Of a stretch of DNA of 64,000 nt, positions 43,592 to 53,391 are shown one piece after another. Each line of letters begins with the position of its first letter. The stretch's first letter is position 1. Origin of the DNA: Oceanococcus sp. HetDA_MAG_MS8 (GTDB lineage Bacteria; Pseudomonadota; Gammaproteobacteria; Nevskiales; Oceanococcaceae); contig JAHCMK010000003.1 of NCBI GenBank assembly GCA_019192445.1, positions 496,001 to 560,000 on the forward strand. Direction: 5' to 3'. The position numbers and the translations under genes are program-made. The notes below the pieces were generated by a model that saw nothing but the letters and a program-made list of their open reading frames with translations, ran no database searches and had not been told where the DNA came from.

Positions 43592-43716
43592 GGGGGATCT
43601 CCATCACGGCGTAATGCCGCGGGTCAAGGTTCTCCCTTAAAGCCTACTTTCAGTGGGCTCATGCTGGCCAGCTATCTAAGCCGCATTAAGCGTCGAAAAA
43701 TCTTTGTGCTTTAGTC

Positions 43717-43748
43717 AAAAAAAACCGGCGACACAGGGTCGCCGGTTT
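43717..43748 (-). terminator. Rho-independent terminator of propeller paralogue 3
   Basis: An 11 bp perfect stem (43722-43732 with 43738-43748), 5-base loop and a run of eight T on the minus strand. Lies between the two tandem propeller genes, so they are separate transcription units. Confidence 0.93.
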
Positions 43749-43793
43749 GAGAGGAATGACGATGGACGCCGCCGGGGCGGGCGTCATCGACGA

Positions 43794-46688
43794 TTAGGCA
43801 GAGCGTCGACGTCCGCCTAGAATCATGAGCACTAGGAGACCCATGAGGCTCAAGGCGCCGCCTTTGGCGGAGCCCAAGGCCCGGGACTGGCGAGCCTGCT
43901 CGAGCGGGTCAACGCTCAGACGCGCCTCTGCGGGGAACTCATAGGTCCACACATGGCGGCCGAAAGTCGACGCAAACAGCATGTTGGGGTTGCCCGGCTG
44001 CTGCTTGATTTGGGTAACCGGCACGTTGGGTAGACCACTGCCCAGAGGAGCCCAGCTGGAGCCATCCAAATCGCTGCTGATGTAGGCGCCGAAGTCGGTG
44101 GCGGCAATGAGCTGCCCATCACGCTGCAAGATGTAGTTCACGGGCACCTTCGGCAGATTGCCTTGAATGCTCACGAAGGTTTCGCCGGCGTCGATGGATT
44201 TAAAGATGTTGCCGGCATCTACCTGTGGGTCTTCCGGGTTTTGGTCGCCGAAGGTGTTCGGGCCACGCAAGCCGGAGGAGTAACCATGCAGACCCACGTA
44301 CACGGTGTTGGGATCGTTGTGGTCAATCTCCAAGGCGCCAATGAAGCGGTTCGGAAGACCGGCAGCACTGGCGTCGTGCCAGCCTTGGGTGGTGCCGGCC
44401 TTGGGGGGCTGACGACCGCCCACATTGGTGGCGAGTTTGTTTTGGAAGCCGGTGTCATTACTGGTAACACCACAGTCACCGCAAGCCCCCACGTAAATGG
44501 CATCGCCGTGCACATCGCCTACATTGGCGGTGAACAACACTTCGGTGCGTGGGTTCACACCAAGTCGATAGACCTCATTCCAGGTGCCACTGGTCACATT
44601 GGGCGCATCCAGGGTTTCGAACACCTGGTTGGCCGTGGTGATCATGTGCTTGGAGTCCAGTGGGTCCATGGAGAACCAGTTGGCGAAGTTCACCCGTGCA
44701 TAGGGCGGGGCGATGGTCGTTGCACTGGCGCCGCGATTGGTGGTGCGACGCAGGCCGCCGTTCTGTGACTCGGTGTAAGCGATATCGGAGTTGTCCGGGT
44801 CGACTTCGGCATAGAAACCGTCAGCGCCAAAATCCATGAAGGACACGCCGGTGTCGGGCTCAATATGGCCGGAGCCATTGTCTTGCAGACCGAACCAAAC
44901 GGTACCGTCTTTGGCCACAGCCAGGCCGTAGGGCAGCAGGGTGTAGAAGCCATCATTGGCGCCACGTCCCCAGCCGAGCTGGGTGAGGGGCTGGCCTGGC
45001 AGAGCGCATTGGCGGTTCACGCCGCCATCATGCCCCACAAACAAGCAAACGCCGCCATCACCGGTAGGAATCCACAAGCCCGCGTGCTGATCCGGGTGCA
45101 CAGTACGATCAGCGCCGGTGGCCGAGAAGTAGTACGCCATGTTTTGGAAGTCTTGCGGGTTCGCCGCCTGCAGCGTGCCATTCAGCGGCACGTCAACCGG
45201 GTTCTGGAAGAGCTCTTCCAGGCCGAAGGCTAAGCGGGTGGGAATGCCAAGGCCAGGAACGGCGCGGGTGGGGTCCGGCTTGATCCATTGGTTGTACCAA
45301 GATTGCCCACCCGGTGCGATCAGGGCCGCAAAGGGGCCAGGAATGGTGCCTAGTTCAACTTGATCGGCCATGCGGATCCAGCTGTCGCCAAAATCCGGGC
45401 TCATGTACATGCCGTTGATGTTGGTGGAGACCGGCGAGTCACCCAGGATAATGTCCAAGGGCGGATCGAGCGGGTAGCTGCCGCCATTGAGGAGCACCGC
45501 ATCCTGAACCATCAAGTACACATAGTTATGGTCTTGCAGCGGGCCATTTGCCACGCCCATTTCGATGCGGCCAATTCGGTCTTGTGGGGCAAAGCCTGCG
45601 CCGGTAATGGGGTCGACATCCGGTGGGGTGAGCTTTTCAAAGCTGCCGACCGCGCCAGTCTCTGAGCGATACAGCCCATTGTTGGGCGACTGCGGCGTGA
45701 CGCCATCGGGGTAGGGGCCGTTGCCACCACGCCAGCCCACAGCGGCAATCACGGGGCAACCTGTATTTCGGCAAACAAAGTTATCGACGCCACCCGGAGC
45801 TTTGACGATGACATCGGAAACAACATTAGCCAGGTTGCAAGCACTGCTGCGGTCGATATTGCCGGCGCATTCAGGCGTAGTGGGCAAAGCGACATTGCGG
45901 AAGCTGCGCCCGGCATCGTCTGAGCGGTACAGCCCCAGGCTGGAGGCGATGTAAAGAATGTTGGGGTTGCCAGGATCGGCTTCGGTATTGAAGACCAAAG
46001 CGTCGTCCGGGAAGCCCTTGGAGCGTGTCCAGGTGAGGCCCAGGTCGGTGGTGTAGTACGCGCCGATGCCATGGTAGGCACCGGTGCTCATGACCGAGTC
46101 GCCACCTGCACTAATCAGGGTGCCACCGCCGCCAGAGGTCCAGAGAACACCGCCGTTGGCTTGGGAGGGAAGGCTGTCACCCACGCTCACCCAGTAGTCA
46201 CCAATGGTGCGTACGTCACCATTCACGGCTTCGCTCATCCAGATGCCGCCGGTGCCGGGAGCAGCAAAGAGGCGTTTGTTGGTGGCGTCGTAGGCGAAAT
46301 CGTCAACCCGGCCGGCGTAGGCCAGCAGGTTGGTGTCGGGCAAGGGGGCCAGCCCGATGGTTTGGGCTAGGCCGCTGGCAATGAGCGGACCCACGCCATA
46401 TTGCTGCCATTGTCCATCCGCGCCGCGCACGATCGCTTTGGCGGGCTGCAGGGCTTGCTTGGCTTCAAAAGCGTTGCGCAGTGCGCCGGGCGGTGGAAAG
46501 TTATGGGCTTTGGCGCGGTCATCAATCAGCGCCATTTTTTCTTCGGGCGTGCGCTCGTCTTGCACCTGTGTGGTGCACAGCCGGCCGCCGCCGCTGCAAT
46601 CTAAGGGGGATTCAGTTGTGATCAGCCAGGCCGCAGACGCGACCAATGCCGCACTGCCGACCGCGAGGCCGAGTACGGTACGTTGCAT
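43794..46688 (-). CDS. Large secreted Asp-box beta-propeller protein, paralogue 3
   Basis: A 964-residue protein from the ATG at 46688 (GGAG 8 bases upstream; an in-frame TTG at 46700 is less likely). The signal segment is followed by LDCSGGGRLC, as in paralogue 2. Asp-box motifs include TTDLGLTW, SDDAGRSF, SPDFGDSW, SIDAGETF and SSDLDGSSW. The tail SAKGGALSLMG, hydrophobic, GGRRRSA is the GlyGly-CTERM-like form. It lies 200 bp from gyrA in divergent orientation. The propeller fold suggests binding or hydrolysis of extracellular polymers, but the sialidase active-site arginines cannot be placed and no enzyme activity is claimed. Confidence 0.85.
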   Translation of the reverse strand: MQRTVLGLAVGSAALVASAAWLITTESPLDCSGGGRLCTTQVQDERTPEEKMALIDDRAKAHNFPPPGALRNAFEAKQALQPAKAIVRGADGQWQQYGVGPLIASGLAQTIGLAPLPDTNLLAYAGRVDDFAYDATNKRLFAAPGTGGIWMSEAVNGDVRTIGDYWVSVGDSLPSQANGGVLWTSGGGGTLISAGGDSVMSTGAYHGIGAYYTTDLGLTWTRSKGFPDDALVFNTEADPGNPNILYIASSLGLYRSDDAGRSFRNVALPTTPECAGNIDRSSACNLANVVSDVIVKAPGGVDNFVCRNTGCPVIAAVGWRGGNGPYPDGVTPQSPNNGLYRSETGAVGSFEKLTPPDVDPITGAGFAPQDRIGRIEMGVANGPLQDHNYVYLMVQDAVLLNGGSYPLDPPLDIILGDSPVSTNINGMYMSPDFGDSWIRMADQVELGTIPGPFAALIAPGGQSWYNQWIKPDPTRAVPGLGIPTRLAFGLEELFQNPVDVPLNGTLQAANPQDFQNMAYYFSATGADRTVHPDQHAGLWIPTGDGGVCLFVGHDGGVNRQCALPGQPLTQLGWGRGANDGFYTLLPYGLAVAKDGTVWFGLQDNGSGHIEPDTGVSFMDFGADGFYAEVDPDNSDIAYTESQNGGLRRTTNRGASATTIAPPYARVNFANWFSMDPLDSKHMITTANQVFETLDAPNVTSGTWNEVYRLGVNPRTEVLFTANVGDVHGDAIYVGACGDCGVTSNDTGFQNKLATNVGGRQPPKAGTTQGWHDASAAGLPNRFIGALEIDHNDPNTVYVGLHGYSSGLRGPNTFGDQNPEDPQVDAGNIFKSIDAGETFVSIQGNLPKVPVNYILQRDGQLIAATDFGAYISSDLDGSSWAPLGSGLPNVPVTQIKQQPGNPNMLFASTFGRHVWTYEFPAEARLSVDPLEQARQSRALGSAKGGALSLMGLLVLMILGGRRRSA

Positions 46689-46905
46689 GTTGTTCTCCAA
46701 TCGTTGGCGTAAAGCCAGGTTCCAAGGCGGTGGAGCTTAGCCGCTCTTATTACGGAGGGCTAGGCAGTGCGACATATTTGCTAATGACGCCGCGTTGCAG
46801 GCAGCGTGTCGCAGGCGTCGATCGCGAAGCAATATCTAGGCCGATTCTGGTCGAGGCTAAGTGCTACTATTCGACTCTTATATTTGTTGCAAAAAAGTCT
46901 GCCTG

Positions 46906-49503
46906 ATGAGCGATTTCGCCAAGGAAGTGTTGCCGATCAATCTCGAAGACGAGATGCGGCGCTCCTACCTGGATTACGCCATGAGCGTAATTGTTGGTCG
47001 CGCCCTGCCGGATGTGCGCGATGGACTCAAACCCGTACACCGCCGTGTGCTGTACGCCATGCGCGAGTTGGGCAACGACTACAACAAGGCCTACAAGAAG
47101 TCGGCCCGTATCGTGGGTGACGTGATCGGTAAGTACCACCCGCATGGTGACTCTGCGGTGTACGACACCATTGTGCGTATGGCGCAGGATTTCTCCCTGC
47201 GTTACATGTTGGTCGACGGCCAAGGTAACTTCGGCTCCGTCGATGGCGACTCTGCCGCAGCGATGCGTTACACCGAAGTGCGCATGAGCAAGCTCGCCCA
47301 TGAGCTGCTAGCGGACATTGATAAGAGCACGGTTAATTTCATCCCCAACTACGATGAAACCGAGTCCGAACCAGAGGTGCTACCGACGCGGGTGCCGAAC
47401 CTGTTGGTGAATGGCTCCGCCGGGATTGCGGTGGGCATGGCAACCAACATTCCTCCGCATAATTTGGGTGAGGTGGTCGATGCTCTGCTGTACCTGCAAG
47501 CGCATCCGCAGGCCAGCATTGACGAGCTCATGGAATGCCTGCCCGCTCCAGATTTTCCGACGGGTGCCATCATTAATGGCACCTCCGGCATTGTTCAGGC
47601 CTACCGCACCGGGCGTGGCCGGGTAAAGCTGCGCGCACGCACCGAAATTGAGGAGCACGCCAACGGGCGCGAATCCATTTTGGTGACGGAGCTGCCTTAT
47701 CAGGTGAATAAAGCCAAGTTGGTCAAAGACATTGCCACCTTGGCTAAAGACAAGAAGATTGAGGGCATCTCCGAAGTTCGCGATGAGTCCGACAAAGATG
47801 GCTACCGAGTCGTTGTCGACCTGAAGCGGGGCGAGAATGCCGAGGTTGTGCTGAATAACCTCTTCCAGCAAACCCAAATGCAAACGGTATTTGGGATCAA
47901 CATGGTGGCTCTGGACCGGGGTCAGCCGCGGCAGATGAACCTGAAAGACATGCTTGAGGCCTTCCTCATGCACCGTCGCGAGGTTGTCACTCGGCGCACA
48001 CGGTATTTGCTGGCCAAGGCTCGTGATCGGGCGCATGTTTTGGAGGGTCTCACGGTCGCTCTGGCGAACATCGACCCCATTATCGCTTTGATCAAGCAGT
48101 CGCCTAGCCCCGCAGAGGCTAAGGCAGCTCTGTGCGCCCAGCGCTGGGCGCCAGGCTCGGTGATGGACCTGATTGAGCGGGCCCGCGCCCAGGCTGAAGA
48201 CAACGACCAAGAGCGGATCACCGACGAGGGCTATTTGCTCTCGGAGGTTCAAGCGCAAGCTATTTTGGATTTGCGTCTGCACCGCCTGACCGGCTTAGAG
48301 CAAGACAAGATCAAAGAGGAATTCAACGAGCTGCTGGATCAGATCGGTGAGTATCTGGACATCTTGAATCGTCGCGAGCGTTTGTTGGAGGTTATCCACG
48401 AAGAGCTGGTCGAGCTTAAAGAGGCCTTTAACGACCCTCGCCGCTCCGAAATTACCGCGGCGGTCGATGACTTTGAAGACGAGGACCTCATTCCGCCTCA
48501 GGACATGGTGGTTACCATGTCCCACAAAGGCTATGTTAAAGCGCAGCCTTTAGATGTGTACCAAGCCCAGCGTCGGGGCGGGGTGGGTCGCTCTGCGGCG
48601 AAGACCCGCGACGAAGATTTTGTGGATAAGTTTTGGGTCACCCACACGCACCACTGGTTGTTGTGCTTCTCCTCTCTGGGCAAGGTGTACTGGCTGCGGG
48701 TATTTAAGCTGCCCACGGGGGGGCGCGACTCCAAGGGGCGCCCCATCGTGAATCTGCTGCCCCTAGCAGACGAAGAGCGAATCACCCAGGTCTTGCCGGT
48801 CAAAGACTTTGATGCTGGCGATTTCGTCGTCATGTGCACTCGCTTGGGTACCATCAAGAAGGTGCCTTTGGAGCAGTTCTCCCGGCCGCGGAGTGTGGGG
48901 CTGATCGCTTTGGACCTGCGCGTGGACGACGAGCTGGTGTCGGTGGATCTCACCAACGGGGACCGCAACATCATGCTGTTCACCCATGAAGGGCGGGTTG
49001 TGCGTTTCCATGAGGCCGCCGTTCGGGCGATGGGACGCACGGCCTTTGGTGTGCGCGGCATTAAACTGGCCGAAGGCGACCGTGTGATTTCGTTGGTGGT
49101 GGATCATGGCGAACCCATCCTCACGGTCAGTGAGAACGGCTACGGTAAGCGCACCCCCATTGATGACTACCCGCTGAAGAGCCGCGGTACCATGGGCGTG
49201 CTGTCGATGAAGCGTACTGAGCGCACCGGCAAAGTTGTTGCCGCCATTCCTGTGGAAGACGGCGACCATGTGATGCTCATCGCGGCTGCGGGCCAGTTGG
49301 TGCGTACCGAAGTCAGCCAAATTTCTACTTTGAGCCGGAATACTCAAGGTGTGCGGCTGATTAACTTGCGGGATACGCACTTGGTGGCAGTGGACCGCAT
49401 CCGTGCCGAGCTTATTACTGAAGATGATCAGGCAGCTGCAGAGGTGCCGGTCGACACCGCAACTGATACCGAGCAGACCCCCGATAAGGACGAGGACGCA
49501 TGA
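46906..49503 (+). CDS. gyrA: DNA gyrase subunit A
   Basis: An 865-residue type IIA topoisomerase subunit that introduces negative supercoils with GyrB. The ATG at 46906 aligns the protein exactly with E. coli numbering: Ser83 and Asp87 of the quinolone-resistance region are both wild type (GDSAVYD), and the DNA-cleaving Tyr122 is in AMRYTE. The GyrA box QRRGGVG, which is needed for DNA wrapping, is present in the C-terminal domain. The tail is acidic (ending DKDEDA), like the regulatory tail of the E. coli protein. No strong ribosome binding site is seen. The stop overlaps the serC start as ATGA. Confidence 0.98.
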   Translation: MSDFAKEVLPINLEDEMRRSYLDYAMSVIVGRALPDVRDGLKPVHRRVLYAMRELGNDYNKAYKKSARIVGDVIGKYHPHGDSAVYDTIVRMAQDFSLRYMLVDGQGNFGSVDGDSAAAMRYTEVRMSKLAHELLADIDKSTVNFIPNYDETESEPEVLPTRVPNLLVNGSAGIAVGMATNIPPHNLGEVVDALLYLQAHPQASIDELMECLPAPDFPTGAIINGTSGIVQAYRTGRGRVKLRARTEIEEHANGRESILVTELPYQVNKAKLVKDIATLAKDKKIEGISEVRDESDKDGYRVVVDLKRGENAEVVLNNLFQQTQMQTVFGINMVALDRGQPRQMNLKDMLEAFLMHRREVVTRRTRYLLAKARDRAHVLEGLTVALANIDPIIALIKQSPSPAEAKAALCAQRWAPGSVMDLIERARAQAEDNDQERITDEGYLLSEVQAQAILDLRLHRLTGLEQDKIKEEFNELLDQIGEYLDILNRRERLLEVIHEELVELKEAFNDPRRSEITAAVDDFEDEDLIPPQDMVVTMSHKGYVKAQPLDVYQAQRRGGVGRSAAKTRDEDFVDKFWVTHTHHWLLCFSSLGKVYWLRVFKLPTGGRDSKGRPIVNLLPLADEERITQVLPVKDFDAGDFVVMCTRLGTIKKVPLEQFSRPRSVGLIALDLRVDDELVSVDLTNGDRNIMLFTHEGRVVRFHEAAVRAMGRTAFGVRGIKLAEGDRVISLVVDHGEPILTVSENGYGKRTPIDDYPLKSRGTMGVLSMKRTERTGKVVAAIPVEDGDHVMLIAAAGQLVRTEVSQISTLSRNTQGVRLINLRDTHLVAVDRIRAELITEDDQAAAEVPVDTATDTEQTPDKDEDA

Positions 49504-50582
49504 CACAGCCAATCTACAATTTCAGCGCCGGGCCAGCCATGCTGCCGGCTGCCGTGCTTAAAGAGGTTCAGGAGGAATTGCTGGACTGGCAGGGTAGCCA
49601 TATGTCGGTGATGGAAATGAGCCATCGCGGCAAGCAATTCATGTCTATTGCAGAACAGGCTGAAGCTGATCTGCGCAGCTTGCTCAAGGTGCCTGACAAC
49701 TACAAGGTGCTTTTCCTGCAAGGGGGAGCAACCGGCCAGTTTTCCGCTATTCCCATGAACCTCATGCCAGAGGGTGGCTCTGCCGACTATGTGGTGACTG
49801 GCTCCTGGGGGAAAAAGGCCATCAAGGAGGCCGGCAAGTACGGCACTGGCCGCTTGGCTGCGCAGGCCGAGGGCGGGTTTACCCATATCCCCGACCCGAG
49901 CGCTTGGGATCTCGATGCCAATGCAGCCTATGTGCACATCACTCCAAATGAAACCATTGAGGGTGTGGAGTACCACCAGATTCCAGACGTGGGCGACGTG
50001 CCTTTGGTGGGCGATTTCAGCTCCACCTTGATGTCTAGGCCGGTGGATGTGTCGAAGTACGGCGTGATCTATGCGGGCGCACAAAAGAACATCGGCCCTG
50101 CCGGGCTTGTGATCCTGATCGTGCGAGAGGATCTTTTGGGGCGGGCGCGCAGCACTTGCCCTAGCGTATTGAACTGGCAGGGCCAGGCCGAGGCCGGCTC
50201 CATGCTCAATACCCCTTCCTGCTTCCCTTGGTATGTGGCTGGCAAGGTATTCAGCTGGTTGCTGGACCGCGGTGGTCTGGAATCGATGGCCGAAATCAAT
50301 CAGCGTAAAGCCGAGGCTTTATACGCGGCGATTGATAACAGCGATTTTTACGCTAACCCCGTCGACCCAGCAGCGCGCAGCTGGATGAATGTGCCCTTCA
50401 CCTTGGCCGATGCCGAGCTGGATGCCACCTTCCTCAAAGAATCGGCTGATGCGGGCCTGCTCACTCTCAAGGGGCACCGCTCCGTGGGTGGTATGCGCGC
50501 CAGCATCTACAACGCCATGCCCGAAGAGGGCGTCAATGCTTTGATCGACTTCATGGCGGACTTCGAGCGCCGTAAGGGCTGA
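49500..50582 (+). CDS. serC: Phosphoserine aminotransferase
   Basis: A 360-residue class V PLP aminotransferase, second step of serine synthesis and also active in pyridoxal phosphate synthesis. It opens with the family signature [11 protein letters not shown]; the PLP lysine is Lys196 in [10 protein letters not shown]. The ATG overlaps the gyrA stop. In many gammaproteobacteria pheA follows directly; here a non-coding repeat block, a thioesterase gene and serA intervene. A strong terminator lies 20 bp after the stop. Confidence 0.97.
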   Translation: MTQPIYNFSAGPAMLPAAVLKEVQEELLDWQGSHMSVMEMSHRGKQFMSIAEQAEADLRSLLKVPDNYKVLFLQGGATGQFSAIPMNLMPEGGSADYVVTGSWGKKAIKEAGKYGTGRLAAQAEGGFTHIPDPSAWDLDANAAYVHITPNETIEGVEYHQIPDVGDVPLVGDFSSTLMSRPVDVSKYGVIYAGAQKNIGPAGLVILIVREDLLGRARSTCPSVLNWQGQAEAGSMLNTPSCFPWYVAGKVFSWLLDRGGLESMAEINQRKAEALYAAIDNSDFYANPVDPAARSWMNVPFTLADAELDATFLKESADAGLLTLKGHRSVGGMRASIYNAMPEEGVNALIDFMADFERRKG

Positions 50583-50601
50583 GTCAGAGTCGGATCTCGC
50601 G

Positions 50602-50635
50602 AGGCTCTGCCGGGCTTTCCGGCAGAGCCTTTTTT
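50602..50635 (+). terminator. Rho-independent terminator of gyrA-serC
   Basis: A 12 bp perfect stem (50602-50613 with 50619-50630), 5-base loop and T run to 50635. Confidence 0.94.
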
Positions 50636-50651
50636 GTGCCTGCTGGTTTTT

Positions 50652-50875
50652 CCACAGATGAACGCAGATTTTCGCAGATGGGGTGGGTGAGTCCCCCGGG
50701 GGCACTGCGCTCACCATTCCGTACTGCGGTCAAGGACTAGCCAATGTGTTCTGCAGTGACGGGTGGCCCGGAGCCGCTCGCTCCGCCAGACGCCATGCGG
50801 TGCAGCGTCGCTAATTGCGAAGCGCCCCCCGCCATAACGCCCCAGTAATCTGCGTTTATCTGCGTAAATCTGTGG
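50652..50875. repeat. Element with terminal inverted repeats, copy A
   Basis: A 224 bp unit. The left end begins CCACAGAT and continues with two CGCAGAT copies; the right end is its inverted counterpart, two ATCTGCG copies then ATCTGTGG. The sub-repeats at each end are spaced exactly 10 bp, about one helical turn. No reading frame of note lies inside. It looks like a small non-autonomous mobile element or a REP/BIME-like unit. Confidence 0.75.
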
Positions 50876-50913
50876 CCAAAAACAGCCTTTGGATTAGGCG
50901 GAGTGGGTTGTTT

Positions 50914-51134
50914 CCACAGATGGCCACAGATATTCGCAGATGGGGTCGGTGAGTCCCCATGCGGCGCTGCGCGTGCTGTTCCTTGCTGCGGTCACGGAGC
51001 AGGCAATGTGTTCCGCAGTGACGGTTTGCCGTAGACGCCTGTTGACCCAAAGGGCTACCTCGCAGCGTCGGTGCTCGCGAAGAGCCCCCGCCAAAACGCC
51101 CCAACAATCTGCGTACATCTGCGCCAATCTGCGG
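50914..51134. repeat. Element with terminal inverted repeats, copy B
   Basis: A 221 bp unit in the same orientation as copy A, 38 bp after it. Ends are CCACAGATGG... and ...ATCTGCGG. The interior keeps recognisable blocks of copy A (GGTGAGTCCCC near the left end, CAATGTGTTC-GCAGTGACGG in the middle, CGCCCCA before the right end) but has diverged considerably, so the duplication is not recent. Confidence 0.75.
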
Positions 51135-51197
51135 CCAAAACATCCCCAATCCCATCGCTGAACCCGCAGTCGTTTGAGCTTGGCAGTAGGCGCCACC

Positions 51198-51270
51198 ATG
51201 AATGCCCCAATAATCCGCGTTTATCTGCGCCAATCTGCGGCCAAAACATGCCCCAATCCCGGCGCTGAAC
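51198..51270. repeat. Right-end fragment of the same element, copy C
   Basis: Only the right terminal repeat (51205-51240, AATCCGCG-TTTATCTGCG-CCAATCTGCGG) and about 30 bp of following sequence are present. The following sequence (CCAAAACAT ... CCCCAATCCC ... CGCTGAAC) also follows copy B, so copies B and C arose by a duplication that included flanking DNA. Confidence 0.7.
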
Positions 51271-51323
51271 TTAATTTTGGGCACGAGGCTCGCAAGCGCG
51301 ATGCGGCTGCGTTTCTGGTATCA

Positions 51324-51845
51324 ATGCCTCCCATGAGTACAAGCACACACACATCATCCGACGAAGCGGCCTTGGCCGAGCAGGTTTACATGGTCTTCCC
51401 CAATGACCTCAACGCCCACGGCACGGTCTTCGGCGGCCTAATCATGGCGCAGATGGATCGCTACGCTGCCGTATTGGCGGATAGGCATGCGCAAAGCACC
51501 TGTGTCACCGCCAGCGTGGATGAGCTTCATTTCATAGAGCCTGCAACCCGGGGCGATATTCTCATTTTTTCCTTGGCGATCAACCGCGCCTGGTCCAGCT
51601 CCATGGAGATTGGCGTGAAGGTTGAGGCGCGTGCGCATGACTCTGTGCAGCGGCGACATATCGTGAGTGCCTATTTCACCTTTGTGGCTTTGGATGAGGC
51701 CGGAGCTCCGCGCAGGGTCCCACCGCTGCGGCCTGCGGACGGCGCTGCACAACGACGCTATGCCGAGGCCCAACTGCGTCGCGAAAACCGTCTGCGACAT
51801 GCCTCTGAACTGAAAACGCTGCGTGCACAAACGGCTGCCGACTAA
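51324..51845 (+). CDS. Acyl-CoA thioesterase, hotdog fold (YciA/BFIT-like)
   Basis: About 173 residues from the ATG at 51324; another ATG at 51333 is equally possible and neither has a strong ribosome binding site. The hotdog signature MVFPNDLNAHGTVFGGLIMAQMDRYAA carries the conserved Asn-His-Gly-Gly region, and the catalytic acid is the Asp in QMDR. It hydrolyses acyl-CoA to free acid and CoA. The C-terminal 40 residues are charged and helical. An in-frame extension upstream would run into the repeat copies and is rejected. It sits between serC and serA with no obvious link to amino acid synthesis. Confidence 0.88.
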   Translation: MPPMSTSTHTSSDEAALAEQVYMVFPNDLNAHGTVFGGLIMAQMDRYAAVLADRHAQSTCVTASVDELHFIEPATRGDILIFSLAINRAWSSSMEIGVKVEARAHDSVQRRHIVSAYFTFVALDEAGAPRRVPPLRPADGAAQRRYAEAQLRRENRLRHASELKTLRAQTAAD

Positions 51846-52206
51846 TCAGGGGCAGAGCCTCAGTAGGTGACTAAGCCTGCGGGGCAGGGCAGTCACCTGC
51901 CCACCGCAGGTGCCGATGGAAGCATGCCCTGGACATAGCAGGTCGTTACTGGCGTTGGCGGCGAGCATTCTCAGGTCAATGAGTTATAGCGCCCATGGAG
52001 CTGGGGCAGTCAATATTCTTGAGCCTTTGTCTTGAGCTCTCATGGGTATGGTTTTGGGTTGCAAGGGTTGATTTTCAGGGGGGTTATAGGCCGAATAGAG
52101 TCAACACCCACATGCTCTGTGGATATCTGGGACAATCGCAACCCCGAGAGGCCGGGGAGGCGGTCTCCAATGTCATGGTCATTAGTCAGCAGGAAGCGAG
52201 CACCAC
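51846..52206. other. Intergenic region with hairpin, before serA
   Basis: No gene supported. At 51876-51910 a strong imperfect hairpin (CCTGCGG-GGCAGG pairing with CCTGCC-CCGCAGG) may end the thioesterase transcript, although no T run follows. The right half (51990-52200) is lower in G+C and must hold the promoter of the serA-pheA operon; no clear -35/-10 pair could be chosen. Confidence 0.4.
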
Positions 52207-53391
52207 ATGTATAAGGTTCTGACACTTAACAATATTTCCACGCTGGGCTTAGAGCGCTTGCCGCGCGATGCCTATGAAGTGGCTTCGGATTTTTCTAAGC
52301 CGGATGCCATTTTGTTGCGCTCCTTCAAAATGCACGACATGGAGATTCCATCGTCCCTGCAGGCAGTTGGACGAGCAGGTGCTGGCACCAACAATATTCC
52401 TGTAGACAAAATGTCCGGTTTGGGCATTCCGGTGTTCAATGCGCCTGGTGCGAACGCCAATGCAGTAAAGGAGCTAGTGTTGGCTGGCCTGTTTTTGGCC
52501 GCTCGCAACATCTGCCAAGCCTACAGCTATGTGCTTGGCCTAGAAGGCTCTGATGCCGAGGTGGAAAAGCAGGTCGAGGCGGGTAAGAAGGCTTATGCGG
52601 GGGGCGAGCTGCCCGGCCGAACTCTAGGCGTGATTGGACTTGGTGCTATTGGCATCAAAGTCGCCAATGCAGCCAAAGCTCTGGGCATGAAGGTGGTGGG
52701 CTTCGATCCGAGTCTGACGGTGCGCAATGCACTTTTACTAGATGCCGGTGTGGAGCAGGCTGTCTCCGTGGATGATCTGATGTCTCGCTGTGACTTCGTC
52801 ACGGTGCATGTGCCGCTCATCGATGCCACCAAAAACCTGATCAACGCTGAGCGGATCAAGCTCATGCCCAAAGGGGCCGTGGTGCTTAATTTTGCGCGTG
52901 CCGGCGTCGTCGATGAGCCCGCTGTGCTCGCCGCCTTGGATTCAGGCCATTTGGCCAGCTTTGTCACCGACTTCCCAACCAACCAAGGCCGGCATCACGA
53001 CAAAGTGATTGCCCTGCCGCATCTGGGCGCATCGACCAAAGAGGCCGAAGACAACTGTGCGGTGATGGTGGCCGATCAGCTCCGTGATTATTTGGAAACC
53101 GGAAATATCCGCAACTCGGTGAATTTCCCAGAGGCCATTCTTCCGGATGATGGTCAGCACTGGCGGATTGCTGTCGCGAACGCCAACCGGCCCAACATGG
53201 TGGGCCAAATTTCCACCATTTTGGGTGAGCATGATTTGAACATTCATGACTTGCTCAACAAATCGCGTGGTGACCTGGCCTACACCTTGGTGGATGTTGA
53301 TTCTGAGCCTGGCGCCGATGTGATGGCGGCCCTGGGGCAGATTGACGGTGTATTGAAGGTGCGGCTTATTGCGCCGCGGGATGCCGCATGA
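52207..53391 (+). CDS. serA: D-3-phosphoglycerate dehydrogenase with ACT domain
   Basis: A 394-residue enzyme for the first step of serine synthesis. The NAD-binding motif GVIGLGAIG is at 141-149, catalytic Arg231 in NFARAGVVDE and His272 in LPHLGAST. A C-terminal ACT domain (about 318-390, with NRPNMVGQIS) gives the usual place for serine feedback. The position of the relay glutamate (FPTEP in E. coli SerA) reads FPTNQ, so that residue is not conserved here, as in some relatives. The stop overlaps the pheA start as ATGA, which couples serine and aromatic amino acid genes. Confidence 0.95.
   Translation: MYKVLTLNNISTLGLERLPRDAYEVASDFSKPDAILLRSFKMHDMEIPSSLQAVGRAGAGTNNIPVDKMSGLGIPVFNAPGANANAVKELVLAGLFLAARNICQAYSYVLGLEGSDAEVEKQVEAGKKAYAGGELPGRTLGVIGLGAIGIKVANAAKALGMKVVGFDPSLTVRNALLLDAGVEQAVSVDDLMSRCDFVTVHVPLIDATKNLINAERIKLMPKGAVVLNFARAGVVDEPAVLAALDSGHLASFVTDFPTNQGRHHDKVIALPHLGASTKEAEDNCAVMVADQLRDYLETGNIRNSVNFPEAILPDDGQHWRIAVANANRPNMVGQISTILGEHDLNIHDLLNKSRGDLAYTLVDVDSEPGADVMAALGQIDGVLKVRLIAPRDAA

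Noticed and set aside
50652-51270. CRISPR-like array suggested by regularly spaced short repeats
   Set aside because: Repeat units are only 7-8 bases with a 10 bp period and are arranged as inverted ends of larger units; there are no spacers and no cas genes.
51174-51323. N-terminal extension of the thioesterase reading into the repeat block
   Set aside because: The added residues come from repeat copy C and do not fit the hotdog family; internal ATG codons at 51324/51333 fit better.
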